DNA from: Zoogloeaceae bacterium
GTDB lineage: Bacteria; Pseudomonadota; Gammaproteobacteria; Burkholderiales; Rhodocyclaceae
DNA: 64,000 bases
Assembly: GCA_024235675.1 (NCBI GenBank)
Contig: JACKLZ010000005.1
Location: forward strand, 62,001-126,000
Direction: 5' to 3'
Below, in pieces: positions 1 to 8,350 of the stretch. Position numbers and translations under genes: made by a program. Positions within the stretch are counted from its first letter, which is position 1. Every line of letters starts with the position of its first letter. The notes under the pieces were generated by a model, which saw nothing but the letters and a program-made list of their open reading frames with translations, had not been told where the DNA came from and did not search any database.

Positions 1-165
1 GCGGCAGGTAATCAGGCGGATCTGCTCGCGGCGCTCATACAGCCCGTCGAGCAGCGGCAAATAGCTCTCACCCGGCACGCAAAACACCGTGCTCACGCCA
101 TTGATGCGCAGCGCCTCGGCCACAATGTGTCCGCCCAACCGTGCCTCGGGTTGTTCTGCCGTCAT
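1..165 (-). CDS. Thiamine-diphosphate-dependent enzyme, N-terminal fragment (acetolactate synthase-like)
   Basis: Only the first 55 codons are in the window; the gene runs off the left edge. The peptide begins MTAEQPEARLGGHIVAEALR and continues with a GV-STVFCVPGESYLPLLDG stretch, typical of the N-terminal pyrimidine-binding domain of the acetolactate synthase/pyruvate oxidase superfamily, including the glutamate-containing PGES segment. The start ATG at 165 is preceded by a purine-rich GGAGACGA sequence. The substrate cannot be assigned from this fragment; it could be acetolactate synthase, a benzoylformate decarboxylase-like enzyme or another family member. Confidence 0.8.
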   Translation of the reverse strand, partial: MTAEQPEARLGGHIVAEALRINGVSTVFCVPGESYLPLLDGLYERREQIRLITCR

Positions 166-281
166 GCTCGTCTCCGTCAATGTCGATATTCTTGTGGGCC
201 CATTGTGATATGCCGACGCGCTTCGGGCAACGACGCGCACAGTCGGACTACAATCTGCTGCACGCCTCACAGGAAACCATC

Positions 282-605
282 ATGCTGACCATCTTCAAAT
301 CTGCCGCCGGCGCCGACGTCATCATGCTCGGCCCGACCGCCCAGGCCATGTTCAAGGCGCTGGGCAGAGACGCCGACAGCCCCAGCGGCATCGTCACCGT
401 CGAACAACTGCCCGATGCCATCGCGCGACTCAAGCAGGCCATCGCCGCCGACCGGGCCGCGCAGGGCAAGGACGACCCCGACGCCGAAGAAGCCGCGCCG
501 CGCGGCATGGCCGCACCGGTCAGCTTCTACCAGCGCGCCTGGCCGCTGCTGGAGCTGCTTGAACTGGCCCAAAAAGAGCGAAAACCCGTCACCTGGGGCG
601 TTTGA
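282..605 (+). CDS. DUF1840 domain-containing protein
   Basis: A 107-residue protein starting MLTIFKSAAGADVIMLGPTA and ending in a segment rich in leucine and glutamate (LLELLELAQKERKPVTWGV). The overall pattern matches the small betaproteobacterial DUF1840 family of unknown function. The start at 282 is chosen over an upstream in-frame codon because an AGGAAACC ribosome-binding site lies just before it and the family begins at this residue. There is no signal peptide or membrane segment, so it is probably cytosolic. It is divergent from the thiamine-diphosphate enzyme to its left. Confidence 0.75.
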   Translation: MLTIFKSAAGADVIMLGPTAQAMFKALGRDADSPSGIVTVEQLPDAIARLKQAIAADRAAQGKDDPDAEEAAPRGMAAPVSFYQRAWPLLELLELAQKERKPVTWGV

Positions 606-772
606 CCCCACCGATCGTCGCCTCAGGGCCGAGGTAAACCGACACAGAGCACTTCTAGTTCGATGGAACTATTGCCGTGCGATCCGCGTTCTGGTGCCAT
701 CAAATTCGACGTCATAATTGTTACAGGGTTTGTCTGCAGCATCCCCCGACAAGATTGGGAATTGATCCCGAC

Positions 773-827
773 AACCTAAAAGGTTAAAGTGCGGCTACGC
801 ATCAAAAAACTAATACTTTTGGATTAG
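773..827 (+). promoter_or_regulatory. Candidate autoregulatory operator region of the XRE gene
   Basis: In the AT-rich leader just before the XRE gene lie two small dyads: AACCT-N3-AGGTT at 773-785 and CTAAT-N8-ATTAG at 810-827. The second dyad ends two bases before the ATG at 830, and no ordinary ribosome-binding site is visible there. Small XRE repressors commonly bind such dyads over their own promoter. The position supports that role here, but binding is inferred. Confidence 0.35.
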
Positions 828-829
828 CC

Positions 830-1069
830 ATGCCACAGCGACATAAAGCCCAATCCCCAAGCGCCGAGCAACTGCTGGATTGGCGCAAGAAGCGCAAGCT
901 GAGTCAGTCCGAGTTTTGGGCGCCGATCGGCGTTACCCAATCGGCCGGCAGCCGTTACGAAAGTGGACGGCCCCTTCCGATTCCGATCGCGCTCCTGCTC
1001 GACCTGGTTTACGGCCCCCCAAAGCGGTCAGAGAAACTGCTTGCGAAACTTCGCGCCACCGGTCAGTAA
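830..1069 (+). CDS. Small XRE-family helix-turn-helix regulator
   Basis: A 79-residue protein consisting almost entirely of one helix-turn-helix: LLDWRKKRKLSQSEFWAPIG (about residues 16-35) followed by VTQSAGSRYESGRPLP. It matches the Cro/CI-type fold with the recognition-helix pattern Q-S-x-x-S-R-Y-E-S-G. No ligand-binding or toxin domain is attached. It lies next to the oppositely oriented TIR-domain gene and shares a bidirectional terminator with it. It may regulate itself or that neighbour, but no operator was identified upstream of the TIR gene, so the link rests only on proximity. An antitoxin role is possible but no partner toxin is evident. Confidence 0.8.
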   Translation: MPQRHKAQSPSAEQLLDWRKKRKLSQSEFWAPIGVTQSAGSRYESGRPLPIPIALLLDLVYGPPKRSEKLLAKLRATGQ

Positions 1070-1092
1070 GCTCATCCCCCCCGACCCCATTT

Positions 1093-1120
1093 AAAAAAAC
1101 CCGCCACAAGCGGGTTTTTT
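1093..1120. terminator. Bidirectional rho-independent terminator
   Basis: AAAAAACCCG, loop CCACAAG, CGGGTTTTTT: a short GC stem with an A-run on one side and a T-run on the other. It sits between the converging XRE and TIR genes and can serve both. Confidence 0.8.
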
Positions 1121-1167
1121 AATGGCTGGCGGCCCCGCAAAAACCTGCCACCGGCAGGCGCCAAGCG

Positions 1168-2163
1168 CTATCGCTCGCGAAATCCCGACAGGCTCATCAG
1201 CGCCAGCATGAGGATCGCGACCAGCACCCCGACGGTAAAGATCACCACCGATTCATACTCCTCGCAGACCGGCTTGAACAACATGAAGGCCGTGAACGCG
1301 CCGATGGCACCCGTCCAGGCCGCGCCCAGAAAGTAGCCGCGCCGGGCCGGATCGACGTGCCGTGAAAAAACGAACATCAGCGCGCTGGCCGGCACAACAA
1401 CCAGAAAGATCACCCCCGACCACGCCTTGCTCAGTGGCACAAACCAGCCCGCTGGCGGGTTCAGGCAACGTCCCTCATCGGCCACACCGACGGCACTCAC
1501 ACGCTCGAACAGCTGCTTCAACGACCACTCCGGCGTGCCGTACTGGCCGGTCAGGCTGCTGCTGGCGTCGAACAGATTGCCAACCACCGTCAACAAGGTC
1601 AGCGCGACCGCCAGCACCAGCGAAATCGACACCGCCAGGTTCACCCGATGCAACTGGCGTTCGGTAGCGGAGGGGATGTCGAGCGCGATGATCTTCGCCA
1701 GTCGCGTCACGTCTTCGCGCCAGCGGCTGTCGCTGATGGCGATCGCGTTGAAGCGGGTCAGCCCTCTGAGCGATGCGGGCAGCTCTTCGGCGCGCGGCAT
1801 CGGTGTGCCTTCGACCAGCACCGGATAGACCGGCACACCGGCCTCGAGGGCAGCGGACACTTCATGGCAAACCCAATCGTCGGCATCGTCGAGGCGCCGA
1901 TGACCCCGGTCGTCGCTGGCGCTCAGCCAATCGGGCCCGATCAGCACCACCACGGCATCAGCGCTGCCCAGCGTGTGCCGGATGACCTCACCAAAATCCG
2001 CGCCGCCGGCAATGCCCTCCACATCACGAAACACGCGCGAGTCGCCAAAGTACGCCCCCAGCGAATCGCCAAGACGCCCGGCAACCCATTGCGTGTCGTC
2101 ACGGCGATAGCTGATGAAGATGCGCTGCGCCCCCTCGCGCGTCGTGGAAACGGATGTCGCCAT
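1168..2163 (-). CDS. TIR-domain protein with four C-terminal membrane segments
   Basis: A 331-residue protein. Residues about 13-150 form a TIR-type domain: the opening strand RIFISYRRDD, then VFRDVEGIAGGADF, ADAVVVLIGPDWL and a VCHEVSAALEAGVPVYPVLV segment whose glutamate is at the position of the catalytic Glu of NAD-consuming TIR domains. About residues 170-330 hold four hydrophobic segments (e.g. LAVSISLVLAVALTLLTVVG; VIFLVVVPASALMFVF; the last ending LMSLSGFRER), so the protein is membrane-anchored with a cytosolic N-terminal TIR. The start at 2163 has a strong GGAGG site just upstream; an in-frame start 69 bp further out does not. Such TIR-membrane proteins occur in signalling and in anti-phage contexts; no partner such as a cyclase or STAND protein is adjacent. 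Confidence 0.82.
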   Translation of the reverse strand: MATSVSTTREGAQRIFISYRRDDTQWVAGRLGDSLGAYFGDSRVFRDVEGIAGGADFGEVIRHTLGSADAVVVLIGPDWLSASDDRGHRRLDDADDWVCHEVSAALEAGVPVYPVLVEGTPMPRAEELPASLRGLTRFNAIAISDSRWREDVTRLAKIIALDIPSATERQLHRVNLAVSISLVLAVALTLLTVVGNLFDASSSLTGQYGTPEWSLKQLFERVSAVGVADEGRCLNPPAGWFVPLSKAWSGVIFLVVVPASALMFVFSRHVDPARRGYFLGAAWTGAIGAFTAFMLFKPVCEEYESVVIFTVGVLVAILMLALMSLSGFRER

Positions 2164-2332
2164 CGAGCCCTCCTGCCCTCGGTTGAACGCGATCCACGAG
2201 ATCTCGACCCCTGCCGCGGATCCGCCAAGCACTTACCTTAGCGTCATTCACGTGCTTCATGTGACTTCACACCGGCATTCGACGAGCGAACCGCCCGGCG
2301 ACGATCGCGTAAAACCTCCGCCGCGCCCCAAA

Positions 2333-2363
2333 AAAAATGGCCGCATCCACTGCGGCCATTTTT
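2333..2363 (-). terminator. Rho-independent terminator of yicC
   Basis: AAAAATGGCCGCA, loop TCCAC, TGCGGCCATTTTT. On the minus strand the hairpin ends in a T-run 19 bp past the yicC stop codon. Confidence 0.85.
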
Positions 2364-2381
2364 CCCATCGTATTCACAAGG

Positions 2382-3251
2382 CTATTCGATGTTCTGCACC
2401 TGCTCGCGCATCTGCTCGATCAGCACTTTCATTTCCATCGCCACCGCCGTCACATCCGTCGCGGCGCTCTTGGAGGCCAGGGTGTTGGCCTCGCGGTTGA
2501 GTTCCTGCATCAGGAAATCCAGGCGCTTGCCCGAGATGCCGCCCTTCTTGAGGATGCGATCGACTTCGTCAAGATGGGTGCGCAGGCGGTCGAGCTCTTC
2601 GTCGACATCGATACGCTGAGCGAACAGCGCCACTTCCTGACGGATGCGGTCTTCGTCGAGCGTGGCCACGGCTTCGCGCAGGCGTTCGGTGAGTTTTACC
2701 TGATAGGCCTCGACCAGCGCCGGCATCTGCGGCGCGGCGCGCTGCGCCAGGGCGCGCATGCCTTCCACCCGCTCATTGATGATGCTGGCCAACTTTGCGC
2801 CTTCGCGCTGGCGACTGGCGAGGAACTCGTCGATCGCCGCGCTGGCCATCTCGCGAATGACCGGCATCAGCTCATCGAAACCGACGCTGTCATCGGCCAT
2901 CATGCCCGGCCAGCGCAGCAACTCGGACACCGACAGTGCCTTGGCCTGCGGAAAAACCACCTGCGCCTGGGTCTGCGCAGCCTTCAGTTGTTGCAGCAAA
3001 GCGCCGTTGAGAGACATCTCGGCCGCGCTTGCGGCATCATTCTTCTGCAAATACAGGCGACATTCGACTTTGCCCCGACTCAGGCGCGCGGTGAGCATTT
3101 CGCGCAGCGCGGGTTCGGCGAGTCGGACGTCGTCGCCCAGGCGGAAGGCCAGATCGAGGAAGCGGGAATTGACACTGCGCAGTTCGATATGAAGACTGAC
3201 CCTGCCCAGTTCGCGGTGTTGGACCGCAAAGCCGGTCATACTGAGTATCAT
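2382..3251 (-). CDS. yicC: YicC family endoribonuclease
   Basis: A 289-residue protein starting MILSMTGFAVQHRELGRVSL, the typical YicC N-terminus (MTGF; then LRSVNSRFLDLAFRLGDD). It ends with the conserved GGISGKRLDFLMQELNREAN and VEMKVLIEQMREQVQNIE-type C-terminus. YicC homologues are reported to be single-strand endoribonucleases involved in RNA turnover. Full family length and both conserved ends are present. It is divergent from the kinase-phosphatase pair, with a 90-bp shared upstream region, and is followed by its own terminator. Confidence 0.93.
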   Translation of the reverse strand: MILSMTGFAVQHRELGRVSLHIELRSVNSRFLDLAFRLGDDVRLAEPALREMLTARLSRGKVECRLYLQKNDAASAAEMSLNGALLQQLKAAQTQAQVVFPQAKALSVSELLRWPGMMADDSVGFDELMPVIREMASAAIDEFLASRQREGAKLASIINERVEGMRALAQRAAPQMPALVEAYQVKLTERLREAVATLDEDRIRQEVALFAQRIDVDEELDRLRTHLDEVDRILKKGGISGKRLDFLMQELNREANTLASKSAATDVTAVAMEMKVLIEQMREQVQNIE

Positions 3252-3341
3252 CTAGGGCTCCGGTGCCCGGTGTCGATGTGCTTTACACCGCCCGCGGCAC
3301 ACAAGAAAATGCTGTGAAAACGGAATTTTAGCCGCCCCTTC

Positions 3342-4289
3342 ATGCCCCCTCAAGTTAATCAGGCATTGCCTTCTGGTTTCCAGCTCGACCAGTACCGCAT
3401 CGAGCGGCAACTGTCGCTGGGGGGCTTCTCCATTGTTTACCTCGCCTACGACGCCGAGGGAACACCTGTGGCGATCAAGGAATACCTCCCCAATTCGCTG
3501 GCCCTGCGCGGTGAAGGCGAGGTGGAGCCTGTGATCTCCGCCGAGAACGAGCCGGCCTTTCGCTATGGCATGAAGTGCTTTTTTGAAGAAGGGCGTGCAC
3601 TGGCCAAACTGATGCACCCCAATGTGGTGCGGGTGCTCAACTTCTTCCGCGCCAACAACACGGTGTACATGGTGATGCAGTTCGAGCGCGGCCGGACACT
3701 GCACGAGTACGTGAACAAGCACCGCGACGTGCTGCGCGAGCGCTTTTTGCGCGGCGTGTTCACCCGCATGCTCAACGGTCTGCGCGAAGTGCACGCCCAC
3801 AAGCTGCTGCACCTGGACATCAAACCGTCCAACATCTATCTGCGCCTGGACGGCACGCCGGTGCTGCTCGATTTTGGCGCGGCACGCCAGACCCTGATGA
3901 CCGGCCAGCCGATGCTCAAGCCGATGTACACCCCCGGTTTTGCCTCGCCCGAGCAGTTCGCCGGCCGCGAGCATCTGGGCCCGTGGTCCGACATCTACAG
4001 CGTGGGCGCCAGCATGTATGCCTGCCTGGCCGGCAGCGCGCCGCCGCGCTCGGACGAGCGCAGCACCAAAGACACTTACATGCCCGCGGCCAAGGCCTTT
4101 GCCGGACGCCACACCGAGCAACTGCTCGACACCATCGACTGGTGTCTCCATCTTGATCCCCTTGCCCGCCCCCAAAGCGTCTACGCTTTACAGAAGGCAC
4201 TGGTCCAGCGCGGACCCGACGAGGCCATGCCGGCCTCGTGGTTCTCCGACGTCGGGAGCCGGCTCAAAACCTTCATTGGTCGCTCATGA
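3342..4289 (+). CDS. Serine/threonine protein kinase (Hanks type)
   Basis: A 315-residue soluble kinase. Visible motifs are the glycine loop LSLGGFSIVY (about 24-33), the ATP lysine in VAIKEYLP (K46), the catalytic loop HLDIKPSN (157-164, catalytic D159) and the magnesium motif DFGA (D177). An activation segment with GFASPEQF follows. No transmembrane or sensor domain follows the kinase domain, unlike PknB. Its stop codon overlaps the start of the PP2C phosphatase gene by ATGA, so the two are translationally coupled and presumably act as an opposing pair. The substrate is unknown. Confidence 0.93.
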   Translation: MPPQVNQALPSGFQLDQYRIERQLSLGGFSIVYLAYDAEGTPVAIKEYLPNSLALRGEGEVEPVISAENEPAFRYGMKCFFEEGRALAKLMHPNVVRVLNFFRANNTVYMVMQFERGRTLHEYVNKHRDVLRERFLRGVFTRMLNGLREVHAHKLLHLDIKPSNIYLRLDGTPVLLDFGAARQTLMTGQPMLKPMYTPGFASPEQFAGREHLGPWSDIYSVGASMYACLAGSAPPRSDERSTKDTYMPAAKAFAGRHTEQLLDTIDWCLHLDPLARPQSVYALQKALVQRGPDEAMPASWFSDVGSRLKTFIGRS

Positions 4290-5206
4290 AATTCACCATC
4301 TACCAAGAAAGCCGCATCGGCAAGCGCGCCTCCAACCAGGACCGCATCGCCTATTGCTACTCACGTGACGCCCTGCTGATGGTCATCGCCGACGGCATGG
4401 GCGGGCATCTGCATGGCGAGGTCGCGGCGCAGATCGCAGTGCAGTTCATCACCCAGGCCTTCCAGCGCGAAGCCCAGCCCCTGGTGGCCGATCCGGTGCT
4501 GTTCCTGTCGCATGTGATGACCAATGCGCATCACGCCATCCTCGACTACGCCTTTGACAAATATCTGCCCGAAGCGCCGCGCACCACGGTGGTTGCCTGT
4601 CTGATCCAGAACGGTCAGGCCTACTGGGCGCATGCCGGCGACTCGCGCCTGTATCTGCTGCGTAAGGGCGAAGTCGAAATGCAGACCCGCGACCATTCCC
4701 GCGTGCAGCTGATGCTCGACCAGGGCCTGATCGACGCCGAAGGCGCGGCAGTGCACCCCGGGCGCAACCGCATCTACAGCTGCCTGGGCGGCAATCACTC
4801 GCCCCAGGTCGAGTTCTCGCGCCCGACCCCGCTGTTTTCAGGCGACGTGATCGCACTGTGCACCGATGGCGTCTGGGGGCCGGTGGGCACCGATGCCCTG
4901 AAGGCGCGACTGACCGACGGCAAACCGATCATGAAGAGCATTCCGAAGCTGCTCGACGAAGCCGAAGAGCGCGGCGGCGCCCATGCCGACAACCTGTCGA
5001 TGATCGGTCTGCTGTGGCTGCAGGATTTTGCCGAAACCCTGCCCGACACCGTGTCGACCCAGACCATGGCGATCAGCAGCTTTACCACGCAAATGGAAAG
5101 CTTCGAGCGCACCGCCGGCACCGGCGTGCAGGACCTGACCGACGACGAAATCGAACAGGCCATCTCCGAAATCAACGTCGCCATCAAGAAATTCACCTCC
5201 GACTGA
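4286..5206 (+). CDS. PP2C family protein serine/threonine phosphatase
   Basis: A 306-residue metal-dependent phosphatase. The metal ligands appear in SNQDR near the N-terminus, IADGMGGH, HAGDSRLYL and DNLSMIG. A tail of about 60 residues rich in acid and threonine follows the catalytic domain. The start at 4286 was chosen because it forms the ATGA overlap with the kinase stop and begins the family's usual N-terminus; the frame is open further upstream but only inside the kinase gene. It probably removes phosphates placed by the adjacent kinase. Confidence 0.92.
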   Translation: MKFTIYQESRIGKRASNQDRIAYCYSRDALLMVIADGMGGHLHGEVAAQIAVQFITQAFQREAQPLVADPVLFLSHVMTNAHHAILDYAFDKYLPEAPRTTVVACLIQNGQAYWAHAGDSRLYLLRKGEVEMQTRDHSRVQLMLDQGLIDAEGAAVHPGRNRIYSCLGGNHSPQVEFSRPTPLFSGDVIALCTDGVWGPVGTDALKARLTDGKPIMKSIPKLLDEAEERGGAHADNLSMIGLLWLQDFAETLPDTVSTQTMAISSFTTQMESFERTAGTGVQDLTDDEIEQAISEINVAIKKFTSD

Positions 5207-5288
5207 GGCCGGCGCACCCTATCGGCAGCCGGCGTGCGCGCCGCTGCCGCCGCCGGCCGCCTCATTCATTTCACACAGGATTCACCCC

Positions 5289-6008
<720 letters not shown>

Positions 6009-6009
6009 C

Positions 6010-6612
6010 ATGTTCGACACCATCGTTCTGGCCAGCGGCAACGCCGGCAAGCTGCGCGAATTCGCGGCACTGCTGGCGCCGCTGGGCATCACCGTGCGCC
6101 CGCAGTCCGACTTCGATGTGCCCGAGGCCGATGAGCCCTACGCCAGCTTCGTCGAAAACGCGCTCGGCAAAGCCCGCCACGCCGCACAGCACACCGGCCT
6201 GCCCGCGCTGGCCGACGACTCCGGCCTGTGCGTCGACGCGCTGGGCGGCGCCCCCGGCATCCACTCGGCGCGCTATGCCGGCGAGCCCAAATCGGATGAA
6301 CGCAACATCGCGCAGCTGCTGACCAAACTGACCGACCAGGACGATCGACGCGCCCGTTTCGTGTGCGTGCTGGCCCTGATGCGCAGCGCCGACGACCCCC
6401 AACCGATCATCGCCGAGGGCGAATGGCACGGCCGCATTCTCGACGCACCACGCGGCACCCACGGCTTTGGCTACGACCCGGTGTTCTGGCTTGAAGACCT
6501 GCAGCAAAGCGCCGCCGAGCTCGACGCCGCCCTGAAGAACATGCTCAGCCACCGCGGTAACGCCTGCCGACACCTGCTCGAACGCGTTCAGGCATTGCAG
6601 GCGCAGCCGTGA
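6010..6612 (+). CDS. rdgB: XTP/dITP (non-canonical purine NTP) pyrophosphatase
   Basis: A 200-residue HAM1/RdgB protein: TIVLASGNAGKLREFAALL at the start, FVENALGKARHAAQHTGLP, ALADDSGLCVDALGGAPGIH, and THGFGYDPVFW near the C-terminus. It hydrolyses XTP, dITP and ITP to monophosphates and keeps deaminated purines out of nucleic acids. The ATG at 6010 lies one base after the rph stop codon, and its stop overlaps the GTG start of hemW, so rph-rdgB-hemW is a coupled operon. Confidence 0.96.
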   Translation: MFDTIVLASGNAGKLREFAALLAPLGITVRPQSDFDVPEADEPYASFVENALGKARHAAQHTGLPALADDSGLCVDALGGAPGIHSARYAGEPKSDERNIAQLLTKLTDQDDRRARFVCVLALMRSADDPQPIIAEGEWHGRILDAPRGTHGFGYDPVFWLEDLQQSAAELDAALKNMLSHRGNACRHLLERVQALQAQP

Positions 6613-7817
6613 GCGAACGCCGCGTCATCCCGCTGCGACCGCAGCGCCCCACGGCGCCGGCCACGCCGCAGCTGAGTGCTCCGCCGCCGCTGTCGCTGTA
6701 CATCCATTTCCCGTGGTGCGTGCGCAAGTGCCCGTACTGCGACTTCAACTCGCACGCGGTGCATCAGGACGGCATCCCCGAGGCGGCCTATGTCGACGCC
6801 CTCATCGCCGACCTCGAAGCCGCGCTGCCGGACGTGTGGGGCCGGCGTGTGCTGAGCATCTTCATCGGCGGCGGCACGCCCAGCCTGATCAGCGCCGAGG
6901 GCCTCGACCGCCTGCTCACCGCCGTGCGCATGCTGCTGCCGCTCGACCCGATGGCCGAGATCACGCTCGAAGCCAACCCCGGCACGGTCGAGGCCGAGCG
7001 CTTCGCCGGCTACCGCGCAGCCGGCGTCAATCGGCTGTCGCTGGGCATCCAGAGCTTTGAAGACCGCTATCTGCGCGCACTCGGCCGCATCCATGCCGGC
7101 GCCGAAGCGCACAAGGCCGCCGAGCTGGCGCTGACCCACTTCGAATCGGTCAACTTCGACCTGATGTACGCCCTGCCCGGCCAGAGCATGGCCCACCTCG
7201 CCGCCGACCTGCGCACCGCCATCGCGCTCAGCCCGCAGCACCTGTCCTGCTACCACCTGACGCTCGAACCGAACACACCCTTCCACCACAACCCGCCGGC
7301 CAGACTGCCCGACGGCGACGTCGCGGCCGACATGCAGCAGATGGTCGAGACCCTGCTCGCCGACGCCGGCTACCAGCACTACGAAACCTCCGCCTTCGCC
7401 CAACCCGGAAAGCGCTGCCGTCACAACCTCAACTACTGGACCTTCGGCGACTACCTCGGCATCGGCGCGGGCGCGCACAGCAAGCTCTCCAGCCACACCG
7501 GCATCGTGCGCCAGATGCGCCACAAGCATCCGGGCGCCTATCTGGCGGCTCACGGCCATGGCGACTTCGTGCAGACCGAGCAAGGCCTCAGCGTGGCCGA
7601 CCTGCCCTTTGAATTCATGATGAACGGCCTGCGCCTGATCGACGGCATCCCGGCCGACCTGATGGAAGCGCGCACCGGCATCGCGCTCGACGTCATCGAG
7701 GCCAAAGTGATCGCCGCGCGCGACCGCGGCCTGCTCGAAGTCGCTGGCGACACACTGCGCCCGACCCTGCAAGGCCAGCGCTTTCTCAACGATCTGCTGG
7801 AAATGTTTCTCGACTGA
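6609..7817 (+). CDS. hemW: Radical SAM heme chaperone HemW
   Basis: A 402-residue radical SAM protein. The cluster motif is CVRKCPYCDF (C37, C41, C44) within LYIHFPWCVRKCPYC, followed by IGGGTPSLIS and TLEANPGTVE for SAM binding. The HNLNYWTFGDYLGIGAGAHS stretch is typical of the HemN-like/HemW branch. HemW is a heme-binding chaperone; true coproporphyrinogen dehydrogenase HemN has a longer N-terminus. The start is GTG, inside a GTGA overlap with rdgB. Confidence 0.93.
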   Translation: MSERRVIPLRPQRPTAPATPQLSAPPPLSLYIHFPWCVRKCPYCDFNSHAVHQDGIPEAAYVDALIADLEAALPDVWGRRVLSIFIGGGTPSLISAEGLDRLLTAVRMLLPLDPMAEITLEANPGTVEAERFAGYRAAGVNRLSLGIQSFEDRYLRALGRIHAGAEAHKAAELALTHFESVNFDLMYALPGQSMAHLAADLRTAIALSPQHLSCYHLTLEPNTPFHHNPPARLPDGDVAADMQQMVETLLADAGYQHYETSAFAQPGKRCRHNLNYWTFGDYLGIGAGAHSKLSSHTGIVRQMRHKHPGAYLAAHGHGDFVQTEQGLSVADLPFEFMMNGLRLIDGIPADLMEARTGIALDVIEAKVIAARDRGLLEVAGDTLRPTLQGQRFLNDLLEMFLD

Positions 7818-7843
7818 AGCGCGCCCGTCTCACGCGCCAACGC

Positions 7844-7870
7844 AAAACGGCCCGCGCGAGCGGGCCGTTT
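7844..7870. terminator. Terminator-like hairpin between hemW and the lipoprotein gene
   Basis: AAACGGCCCG, loop CGCGAG, CGGGCCGTTT: a ten-base-pair stem whose outer A/T pairs give a short T-run in either direction. It lies between convergent genes. Confidence 0.75.
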
Positions 7871-7890
7871 CTGTGTACCGCCACGCCGGA

Positions 7891-8277
7891 TCAGGCCGGC
7901 TTGCAGTCACTCGCCAGCGGCTTGCCCTTGCGGTCGTCGAGCAGCACGCTCTTCCACGGCAGATCGATCCACACCAGCTCGCTGCTCGCGCTCTCGTAGC
8001 GCGGCAGACCAGAGGCCGAGGGGTTGCGCGCGAGGGCAACCAGCTCGCCATGCCAGCCAACGTTGATGCGGTTGCGGTCTTCGGTGCTGCGGAAGACATC
8101 GACACTCTGGCCGGCATCACAGTGATAACGGCCACTGCTCAGCGCAAACTCCATCTGCCCCGGTTCGCCGGTGACCGGATCGGCCGGCGGCGCTTTCACC
8201 ACCGACGCCGGCGGCGCAGAGCTACACGCTGCCAGCCACACAGGTAAACACACGATCGCCAACCACTTCCCTGCCAT
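7891..8277 (-). CDS. Small lipoprotein, possibly MliC-like lysozyme inhibitor
   Basis: A 128-residue protein with a lipoprotein signal (hydrophobic WLAIVCLPVWLAAC, lipobox LAAC with C18). The mature part has a cysteine at YHCDAG, an SASGLPRYES segment, a tryptophan-containing strand and a C-terminal cysteine (DCKPA). This resembles the MliC/PliC fold, which blocks C-type lysozyme through a serine-glycine-tyrosine loop. The likeness is partial, so the inhibitor role is tentative. It stands alone, with sppA to its right on the same strand. Confidence 0.7.
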   Translation of the reverse strand: MAGKWLAIVCLPVWLAACSSAPPASVVKAPPADPVTGEPGQMEFALSSGRYHCDAGQSVDVFRSTEDRNRINVGWHGELVALARNPSASGLPRYESASSELVWIDLPWKSVLLDDRKGKPLASDCKPA

Positions 8278-8350
8278 TACCCAACCCCTTTGTCGTCATA
8301 TCGGTGTTCAGGGTACCCCTTGAACACCCGGCAAACTGCAACAAAACGCT

